This document shows positions 55,874 to 64,000 of a DNA stretch of 64,000 bases, one piece after another. Numbering within the stretch: the stretch's first letter is position 1; each line of letters opens with the position of its first letter. The notes beneath the pieces are model-generated. The model had not been told where the DNA came from, did no database searches, and worked only from the letters and a program-made list of their open reading frames with translations. Where the stretch lies: the NCBI GenBank assembly GCA_016508695.1, contig VNKQ01000002.1, forward strand, positions 1,302,001-1,366,000, given 5' to 3'. This stretch comes from Hyphodiscus hymeniophilus. Taxonomy: Eukaryota; Ascomycota; Leotiomycetes; Helotiales; Hyphodiscaceae. Made by a program: the position numbers and the translations under genes.

Positions 55874-57410
55874 TCAACAACCACCACCCGTCAGACCAGT
55901 GACTCCCCCGGGTGAGATGAACGAACAAGTCCCCTGTGCAGAGTTCGCCGTCCCATTCGCCGCATCAGCAAGGCTGAAATTCCGAAAAGCTATATTGAAA
56001 CACGGATGAACCTTCGAGCAGCCGACTTCAGCAGTCCGGTTCCCCTTCCCACCCTGTGTATATCCCGTGAAATTGACAAAGGCGATGTTCGATATCTCCA
56101 TCAGGGAAGAGCCGGTATACGAGCCGTTGTCTCCACTGTCTTCCGAGATGGCGGCCCCAATACCTGCGCCTTGGATGAAGAAATTCTCAAACCGGACGTT
56201 TTGAACAACTCCCCTGAGGCCAACATCAGCGGGTGCAATGAGTATGGGATGAATGGGACGGACCAGCCGCCTCCTCGTGGGAGGAAGTTGCTTTCATATG
56301 AGTCCTGTGGCACCAATGCGCCTACCCAGGTCTTGATGTACGCGCCATCTTCCATGTCGTTGTTATGGATTAGGACGTTGACATCTTTGATGAGAACATT
56401 GATGACCGAGGAGTCTTCCAAATACTGTCCCAGACTCCCGATTGCGACTCCATTTCCTCCATGGCAAGTTACCTACAGGTCGAAGTCAGCAAAGTTAATC
56501 GCAAGGCAATGCTTGCCTACGTTTTGCGCAAACAGATTGTATGTTCTCGGCTTTACAGCAATGCAATCATCTCCTCCTTGATATACAAAATTCGTCAATT
56601 TGACATTATAAGTATCCATTGTGTCGAAGCCGTCCGTATTCTGAACCCAGTTCGTTCCAAATGGGGCGTTGACTGCGGTGGCATTGCAGACGATATCATC
56701 GAACCACATGTTGGTTCCATTCATGATGTTGAGGGACCAGAGGGGTGGATCTATGACAAAGACTGCTCGATCGTTAACAAGACTCTGCGTTCCAGACCCT
56801 CCGAATCTCGAAGTGATTGGAAGGTCATGCAATTAGTGACATACAATGCTCAACAAACACATCACTAGTATTCCAAAATACGAACGGCATAGGCCGGCCT
56901 GGTTGCGTAACCTTCTGCTCCGCATTATACCAAGCATTACCTTGGCCGTTAATCCCTCCAGTCCCATACCCATTGATGTAGATTCTCTCGCCCGTGAAAA
57001 CGATTCCCGCGTGGTGATTTTGGAAAGCAATGGGGTACGAATTGTTCCGCCAATAGTTAAGATTGTCGGACATCTACTAGGGGTCAGTCCCAAATTTGGC
57101 GCTTTCCGGATTTACATACTGTCCAAATTCCCTTCCATTCCACCGTCACATCGTAGAGTACGGGATTCAGCCTCGTAGCAATGGTGTAGTTTTCCCCCTC
57201 AGGAAAGACAACAGTTCCGCCGTTGTTGCATTCTTCGAATGCTTCCAAGATCTGTGGTGTATCGTCTCTGCTGTGTCCAAGAGCGGTCACTGTACATGTC
57301 TGTCCATTGTGCGCGGGGCTCGATGGTGGTGGTCCCCATGGGAAGTAGGGAGATGCCGATACGAAACTAGTGAGAGCTGCGACTGCTGCAAAGGATAGTA
57401 GGGACCGCAT
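55874..57410 (-). CDS. GH28 glycoside hydrolase, exo-polygalacturonase-like, secreted
   Basis: Exons 57120-57410, 56845-57073, 56521-56762, 56264-56472 and 55874-56213 give 436 aa; introns are 46, 82, 48 and 50 bp. The last intron has a weak donor (GTCCGT), but the phases close. The signal peptide is MRSLLSFAAVAALTSFVSA. GH28 catalytic motifs are present: NTDGFDTMD, QGGDDCIAVKP and the CHGGNGVAIGSLG loop, and YIKTW replaces the usual RIKTW (substrate-binding Arg to Tyr-Ile-Lys context). Several NxS/T sequons occur and the last residue is Cys. Layout and length match fungal exo-polygalacturonases and related exo-rhamnogalacturonases that release terminal sugars from pectin. Exact specificity cannot be told. 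Confidence 0.9.
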
Positions 57411-60400
57411 TCTGGCAGAGAAGACCCTGGAATATATGAAGTATTGGGATCTAGAAACAGCTGCAGCGGCCTTGCCGGAATCCTTGAGCTTGTGCTTGGG
57501 TTCAGAGGTTCACGCTGTGCAGATAACTACGGGATTCCCAACTGCAATGGTGAATGCAAATAAAGATAATCTGAGACAAGGAGAACAAGAGGCAGAATAT
57601 ATAGCATGCAAAAACAAGCATACTTTTCGCGACCCCGGTCCCCAGAATATATATCCTTCTCTTGACCCGAACTCCAATTGAAGCCCAAAGACCAGATGAC
57701 GGAAGCTTCAGATTGCCAATACCTGAATGCTTACAGTATCTCATTGGTTACAATACCCACCGAAAAGGTCAAGACGATGATGAACGAAAGCATTTCATTG
57801 GAGGCAAAACTCGAAAACGCGCGAGGTACGGGGTCTCTAAGTTGTGGAGGAGGGGTATGACGATCCTTTCGCAAGATTTAGCCGCATCGACTCGTTCGGG
57901 GCATGTTGACCCGGCCGCCTGTCTTTGGAGAGAAAATCGGAATCAGAATTTGAGAGGATCCTCTTGGTTACATCAGACGTGGAATACGGAATATTACCTG
58001 GTTTCGAGCCTTATGATGTTCAGACGTAAGAAAGTGAACGATTCATAGATCCGAGTGGAAAATCTTTGTCAGCTGAGAGTTGAGTATTGCTCAAGTCCCA
58101 TTCACATCTCCAGGTTATGCCAAGACTGTATCACCAAATTGGTACGGAGTTCCATGCATAGAATGGGACGTTTCGTGTTCTCTAGAAGAGTGGACGGGCG
58201 GTATCTCGATGTTGAACGAGGGAAAAGTCAAGTCAAGGTTCTGTAGAGCAAAAAGTATTGGACCCTACCTACTACACTTTCGAAAAAGTCATGTACTGAG
58301 CCCAAGGACCTCTCGGAATATTGGATTCGCCGCCATTGTCTTGACGTGAGCACATCATGATCTAAGAGATAATCGCCGCTAAGAAGTTTGAACTGGATTG
58401 TTAACCCTGACTGTGGTTCATCATTGGGACAAAGGGAGACCGTATTGAAGAGCCCAATCATCCAAGAACTTCCCTGACATTGTGCCACTCGGCCTCTTCT
58501 TGACAGCAGCTACTCTTGTGACCTTGCCAACGTAAGTCTGCTAGTTTCTTCAGACCGTACCTGTGTGCAACTTAAAACACTTCAAGTACAACCACATGGG
58601 AGTGTGCAATGTGCAGAACAAACAAGACCGGATTATAACGTGAGTATGCCACAAAGTCCAATTGCCGCGTGGATTTCTCCAACATCTACAAGCTGGGAAT
58701 AGCAACCAGAATGGTAAGGCCGTGGATATAGGACTCTGCCAGTTGCGCTCGTACTGATCAATTACTGAACACTCATACCAGATATTGATGTGATTGACGA
58801 AAGAGATATAGAGGCAATGATAAACGCCCTTCCTACAGTATCAACTTGTTGCTGAGAATGCCAGAAGCTGATAATACAAAACCTCCTACGCTCGTTTGAC
58901 TAACATCGCGAACGCATTGACCCGGGACCCTTCCCTTTTTAACATTCGTCCCTCACTTTCTGAAGTTCGAATCCGGAATTTCGGTTGGATCTCTCCACGA
59001 CCACTACCTGATCAATATCAGTGGACCTCTATGTGGTCGACAATGCTTTTGGGATCATCCATGACTTCTTCAGCTCTCCTTCAAGCATTAAACACTACTT
59101 TGCCAGAATGAGCAGACTTGGAGTCGAATCTGAATAGTCTATTGGAAGGCGTGTTTCCTGGAAGATTGAGTCGCAATGACTCGCATATCGCTCGCCATAG
59201 CAGTGCGATTCTCATAATCCAAGGAAATCAAGCAAGAATTTCAATGGGCTGAGATTTGCGGGCATGATTGAGGGAGAGGCCAAACTCTGAAGAGGGTCTA
59301 GACGATGGCCGGCTTGATTCTGGCTTTAAAGCCTATTCAAGTCCCTGGCATTATGAAGAAGATATTGATGTGCAATATCAATCTCGGGCATTCGATTGCC
59401 AGAGAAAACAATTCCCCATGCGAGCGACCGTCTCCTCAATTTGAAAGGAAGTAAATTGATGCTGATCAATTACTAGCAGCGGATGAATACCAGAACGGCG
59501 GCAAATATAAGGAAATTCAGTGATTGCAGAGACCTCGCCATCCTTCCGCTTGTGAGTGTTGAGATCTGACCCAGAGGCTAGAACCAGTAGCAAGAGGTCA
59601 GGTTGTTTTCAGGCATCTGGGCGGCTATTTCCATAACGGAAAACCAGAAAATGGACATAAGGAAGCAGGTCCTTCATATCATCTTGTAGTTTCGTCTTCA
59701 GCATATGTGACGAGGCAATCTTGGATCGATACCAAATGTACCTCCAACTGTATCCAAAACGAAAAACATAATCACTGCCATGCCGAAAGGATCAACAGAC
59801 GGGCAGCTCCCTTTGAAAACTCTGAGGGAGTTTAGTGTGAGGAAAGCATGAAGCTCTTTAGGTTTCAGCTTGGGGCCTTGGGCTACAAAGAGGATGACAT
59901 CAAAGTCAATCTGGACGTATTTCTGCTGCGCTCGGAGTCTTAAACTCATCTCCCGCCTTGGGCTTCTTTTGCGATGCTGTTGTCGTCGTCGATATGGTCC
60001 AATTCCTCTGGAATGGCTCACTGAAGGTTCTAACAATGCTGATGCAGTGATGAGGTGAGCCTGTACGAATACTGTACTCGAGTACGGCAGCTGCTTGCGA
60101 GGCAGCAATTAGAAGTACTGCTGTGGACTGCATTTGTCAAAATAGCACGAACATATGTGTAAACAATCGTCCTGGTCGGGTAATTGTGAGTTGTTATAGT
60201 CGGGTATCATCAAAACATCATCATCAGTTTACTACCTGAGGTACCCAAAGAACCACCAGGTGTTAAGGTCCCCATGGCCCCGCTTCGATGGTCAGAGCTG
60301 ACTCAACAAGGCTGGATAACAGCCTTTCGATGATTCATTGACTCTTCAAGGTCGTCAAGACATTTAGAAACCATCATCTCCCAACTCAACCGTCGCGAGC

Positions 60401-60478
60401 ATATTTACTCAGGTCAATTGACCAAGATTCACCATAGCTTCACTCGCCAACAACCGACTCTTGCACATCGCACGCACG
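57411..60478. other. Gene-poor region, ~3.1 kb
   Basis: Only short frames without recognisable domains occur. A minus-strand ATG frame at 59906-60133 starts with a signal-peptide-like stretch (MQSTAVLLIAASQAAAVLEY), and an overlapping minus frame (59698-60108) has a hydrophobic segment (MAVIMFFVLDTVGG). These could be exons of one small secreted protein, but I could not join them. No repeats or transposon ends are seen. Confidence 0.4.
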
Positions 60479-61324
60479 ATGTCCACCTCGTCCAAAACCC
60501 CCTCCAGTATCGGCGTCGCGCCTTGGAAGCCCATCTTCTTAACCCACCTTTCGAAAATGTCCTCTCCTGAATTCGTGCTCTCCTCATTGCACCCCTCTAC
60601 AGACCCAAGCTCGCCAACCCCCTACGTCCCCCGTGCCCGGACCTGCATCTACAGAGGCATGTGGGCGGAACTACCTGAGAACAAACACAGCTCGGCTCCC
60701 CAGAACGAGAAGGTCTATGAGACCGATCTCCCGACTTTCACTACAGATGTCAGGATGGCGAAGGTGCCCGAGATCTTCGCGAGCTGTCAAGGCCATGGCG
60801 AGCCCGAGCAGAGCCAGGGAAGCGGGGGAGGAGGCCCCGTCGAGGCTGTCTTCTGGGTGAAGGAAGTCATGACGCAGTGGAGGATCAGAGGGGAGGCTTA
60901 TATTGTTGGACCGGACATCGAGGAGGCGGGAGGTGGTTCGAGCGGAGTGAGAGCGGTGAAGCACAAGATAGGGGAGCGGATGAGGGTTGTGAAGGAGGAA
61001 GGAAAGCAAGGCTGGAGTTGGGAGAAAGAAGTCACGGCTCATTTTGGCAATCTGACTCCCGGTATGAGAGGCAGTTTCAAGAATCCCGCGCCCGGGAGCC
61101 CGGTCTCCGTCCCACCTGAGAAGGGTTTGGAGTTGGGGCAGCAAGTTAATGACTTGCACGATGAAATTGCGAGGAGCAATTTTCGGGTCTGTATTATTAG
61201 GCCAGAGGAGGTTGAGCAGGTTGATCTCAGTGTTCCCGACAAGGCTCGGAGATGGAAATATACATTTGTCGGACCGAATGGAGGGGAGATCGGGGAGTGG
61301 AACAAAGAAGAGTTGTGGCCGTAG
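60479..61324 (+). CDS. Pyridoxamine 5'-phosphate oxidase-like FMN-binding split-barrel protein
   Basis: Single exon, 281 aa, started at the ATG at 60479. The order APWKPIFLTHLSKM, YVPRARTCIYRGMWAELPEN, YETDLPTFTTDVRMAKVPEI, AVFWVKEVMTQWRIRGEAYIV matches the Alr4036-type PNPOx-like family. RTCIYRG and TTDVRMAK form the predicted FMN-binding strands and QWRIRGEAYIVG the dimer strand. A Gly-rich insert (GSGGGG) precedes the third block. The C-terminus NFRVCIIRPEEVEQVDL ... RRWKYTFVG is also family-like. Members are uncharacterised flavoproteins, and pyridoxamine phosphate oxidase activity is not established for them. Confidence 0.88.
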   Translation: MSTSSKTPSSIGVAPWKPIFLTHLSKMSSPEFVLSSLHPSTDPSSPTPYVPRARTCIYRGMWAELPENKHSSAPQNEKVYETDLPTFTTDVRMAKVPEIFASCQGHGEPEQSQGSGGGGPVEAVFWVKEVMTQWRIRGEAYIVGPDIEEAGGGSSGVRAVKHKIGERMRVVKEEGKQGWSWEKEVTAHFGNLTPGMRGSFKNPAPGSPVSVPPEKGLELGQQVNDLHDEIARSNFRVCIIRPEEVEQVDLSVPDKARRWKYTFVGPNGGEIGEWNKEELWP

Positions 61325-63632
61325 ATCTTCTACCTCCGTAGCTTGGTTACACAAGTGCGTAGAGTCTCAGACGAAACAATGAAACATCTGAAATCCAAGT
61401 GATCCAGTCGTCGCTGCTCCCGACACCATCCCGACATCCCGAATTGCGCACCACAGCGAATCAAAGCTCGCAATTCAAACATATCCATAAGCCAATGAGC
61501 GTTCGCGCATCGCTCCCTCTTCTCTTCTCCAACGCTCACTTTATCCTCCTCGAGTCCAGTGCAACTATGTTACTCGCGTACTACATCCATGTCCAAGTCC
61601 GAGCACACTGCAGGAAGCCAGTCCCTTACAGGGAAAAGTCTCATCACCCAATCTCAAACCCTCTTCTCCCCGCCCATGTCTAACACCTAGAAATGCCACG
61701 AGGTTTTTCCTCCTAACCCGCCTTCTCGAAACTTCGAAAGCGCAATTCTCATCTCGCCGGATCGTGAGCACAACTTCCCCGTGAGCCTTGTGGAGCTCCA
61801 CGGCGGAGCTTCACGTCGGCTTGTTGAGATGAGCCTTACAGGATTGTCAAGATGTCGGTGAATGTGTCGGCAGTCGAACATGACAGATGAGAGACATCTG
61901 CGTGAGCTACTGCAGGGCGTGATATGTGCCTTTTAAAGACAAGCTCGCATGTGCTGCGAAAGAGATGGAATTGGTCGGTTTCGATGTCTCTTGAATGTTG
62001 CTTGGTCGCACACTCCCAACACCATGTACACCACGACTCTGAGGGTGGTCAGCAAAGTTCAATTTGATATTAGTCGAACCATAGTAAATGGGTGAAGGAT
62101 CTAGGGTGCTCGTTCTAAGGTAGTAAGGTGGGCCGTACCGATGTGCATAGAGGGGCTGCCACGAGGCTTGCCTGCTTCCGTGACTTAATCTTGATGTAAT
62201 AATGAACGCTGTTTCCTGGTGGCTGCATGGCCACCGGCGGGGTTGGTCGGCGACCACAAGATAGCGAGGAGTCAAGGGCAGCTTACTTTGATGTACTGTG
62301 GTTTATCTCCGCGATGGATATTCTCAGATTGGGACTTATAAACATGGTCATCTCCAGTGTTCATATCCTCCATTCTGCTTCTGGCAGGTGAGATACTAAT
62401 CTCGTATCTTGACAGGGAAGGGAGAACTCAGGCTCAAGACTCAGGACTCAAGATGGATATGAAAAAGTAAAGATGTCTGCAGCATCCTATGTCACACTCA
62501 CCCACAATGAACACGATCAAGCCACTCAGCGGCAAGATCTATAATACTTCTGATAATATCGTAACCTGTGAAACGGGTCTAATTCCGCAGCTTTATCTTG
62601 AATGAACGATGTCACCCCGAACAATGCGGAGCGTATTCGCAAGAAAGTCCCATTCTGTCCATTGCTTCTGTCCACTCACTGGTACCGAATGCCTGGTTCT
62701 TACGAGATGGCATACTTACATACGGCGTACAAACTCCAGAGTCGCACACTCGTACTTCGGTCAATAAGCACTCGTCATACGCAGATAGCCGCTCGAGATG
62801 AGATGTGCTGCAGTTGCTGCAGGAAGCATGAGATCGGATAAGCTACTGCTACCTGGCTGCGAGGATGAGGCATTGAGGAGATAGTCGAAATCCTTAGAGT
62901 TCTTACGCCCATGCGTCAGGAGCAGATACGGCGAAGCCAATCACGACGCTCTCACCTGCGTACTTCGAGGCTTGGACATGGTAGGGAAGGACATGGTAGG
63001 AAGGACATGGTAACTCTGTTGGCTCTGCAGCAACATCCAAATAAAGAAATAAAGCGAAAGCCCTCGTGGTCAACGGAACATTTGTCAACTTTGACTTTTC
63101 TGTTTCAAATACTCTCTCTTATGAGCCAACTTGTTATACGGATCGTCGGTGGTCTTCGCCTTCCACCGCATTAGAGAGACCTAAAGCGCCAGTGATTTGC
63201 GCGGGAGAGTAAGAGTTGCTGCAGGCCAGCCACTGAGCCAGCGCACACCCACAGGCTGAACGATTCAAAACACACAGGCTGGGATCTTCAATGCACACAA
63301 TCTGTCGCACCGAAGTCCGTAAATTTGCAACAATTTAACAACAACATCCGCGGCTCCAGTTCCGGCCAGCCCCAGTTGCTGATCCTTACTCCGTAGCCTC
63401 TTGCTTTGTCCTTCCCGAGCTCCCCCCAAAAGGCACACGAGTGCCGGCTCTCGACTCTTCTTTCAAGAGCGTGACAATCCTTCGTACAATCCTTTCGCCA
63501 TAATCCTAACAAAACACATCGATCTTGACATTACACTGCACCAGTGTTACAACTCTTTAGCCACCACATCGCACTACTAACAACTGTGACCCGTCTGTTG
63601 CTGCCACTTATCCGAGGCTCATCCCACCCGCA
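61325..63632. other. Intergenic region, 2.3 kb
   Basis: No convincing gene on either strand. A three-copy short repeat is at 62974-63012. The last ~250 bp are pyrimidine-rich and probably form the leader of the gene at 63633. Confidence 0.5.
62974..63012. repeat. Short tandem repeat, three copies
   Basis: GGACATGGTA occurs at 62974, 62989 and 63003 with spacers of five and four bases (GGGAA and GGAA). Confidence 0.8.
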
Positions 63633-64000
63633 ATGGCTGCATTTTCAACCATGGACGCTCTCAGCACTCTTTACACATCGGTCCCAGACTGGAATATACG
63701 ACTAGATGAACTCAACAATCAGATCGCACAGCGGCAAATCGACCTCGCTCGATTGGACGAACAGCAGCGTGAGGGGCGTGCGGAGCGTGAGCAACGTGAA
63801 GACCGTCTGAAAGCACGATCGCTGAGAAGCAAAGGCTCTACTGAGTCTCTTCGGCCCAAAGATGGGAATGGGAGTGCGCTACCATCAGAAGATGTTGCTC
63901 AACTCGAACCAGATGCTTTCGTGGAATTACCCAAGCTGATACAAAGTGGCTTCACAACACAACAACCAACCACGTCCCCCGTCTCTCTACCTCTTCGACG
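63633..64000 (+). CDS. N-terminus of a coiled-coil protein, cut by window edge
   Basis: An open frame begins at ATG 63633 (MAAFSTMDALSTLYTSVPDW) and stays open to the end of the window (122 codons plus two bases). A second ATG at residue 7 is also possible. Residues ~22-70 are predicted helical and charged, with heptad-like Leu and Gln/Glu/Arg runs (LDELNNQIAQRQIDLARLDE and QQREGRAEREQREDRLKARS), as in a coiled coil. A Ser/Pro-rich stretch follows. I do not recognise the family. Confidence 0.65.
   Translation, partial: MAAFSTMDALSTLYTSVPDWNIRLDELNNQIAQRQIDLARLDEQQREGRAEREQREDRLKARSLRSKGSTESLRPKDGNGSALPSEDVAQLEPDAFVELPKLIQSGFTTQQPTTSPVSLPLR

Noticed and set aside
57662..59111. Possible decayed gene in the region right of GH28
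   Set aside because: Only disconnected short frames were found; no family blocks could be joined, and no repeat ends suggest a transposon.

Overview
The window is nuclear DNA of a filamentous ascomycete (Pezizomycotina). The evidence is short introns (about 46-200 bp) with GT..AG ends and CTRAY-type branch sites, intergenic spaces of 0.3-4 kb, and fungal families such as an XlnR/XYR1 regulator, Zn2Cys6 factors, a hybrid histidine kinase, GH28 and DHA1 transporters. The start of the XlnR protein resembles the XYR1 forms of Leotiomycetes and Sordariomycetes; placement in Leotiomycetes is a guess. I rebuilt exon structures by hand. For every multi-exon gene the exon phases add up, apart from two single-base frameshifts described below. 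I saw no tRNA, rRNA, CRISPR array or intact transposon.

Layout. 1-2925(-): a large multispanning membrane protein that runs off the left edge. 4184-6154(+): a low-complexity acidic protein that shares a basic motif with it. 7245-9393(-) and 10356-11879(+): a divergent pair, UDP-glucose dehydrogenase and a GT4 (SQD2-like) glycosyltransferase. 13934-14943(+): a secreted/type I membrane protein. 16131-16990(+): a short-chain reductase. 18537-19118(-): a GNAT acetyltransferase. 19651-20301(+): an MDP-1 phosphatase. 20858-23725(+): Rad4/XPC. 24291-26201(+): a zinc-ribbon plus trypsin-like protein. 26440-27052(-): glia maturation factor, with a GC-AG intron directly after the ATG. 28409-29439(-): NBP35. 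30992-31461(+): a glyoxalase-fold protein. 31809-36319(-): an eight-exon hybrid histidine kinase. 37452-38633(+): an F-box-like protein. 38937-40238(-): a quinone oxidoreductase-like MDR enzyme. 44167-47389(+): XlnR. 47661-48568(-): an SRPBCC protein. 49080-51869(-): a NirA/NIT4-like regulator. 52917-55055(-): an MFS transporter. 55874-57410(-): an exo-polygalacturonase-like GH28. 60479-61324(+): a PNPOx-like flavoprotein. 63633-end(+): the start of a coiled-coil protein.

How the genes relate. Most are unrelated housekeeping or accessory genes. Two groupings are worth attention. First, the head-to-head UDP-glucose dehydrogenase/GT4 pair could make and use UDP-glucuronate for a glycolipid. Second, one end carries a regulator of plant-polymer degradation, a probable nitrogen regulator, a transporter and a pectinase within about 13 kb.

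Two conserved genes (NBP35 and the MDR oxidoreductase) each carry a one-base deletion in a G/C homopolymer. The shared signature points to sequencing or assembly error rather than gene death.
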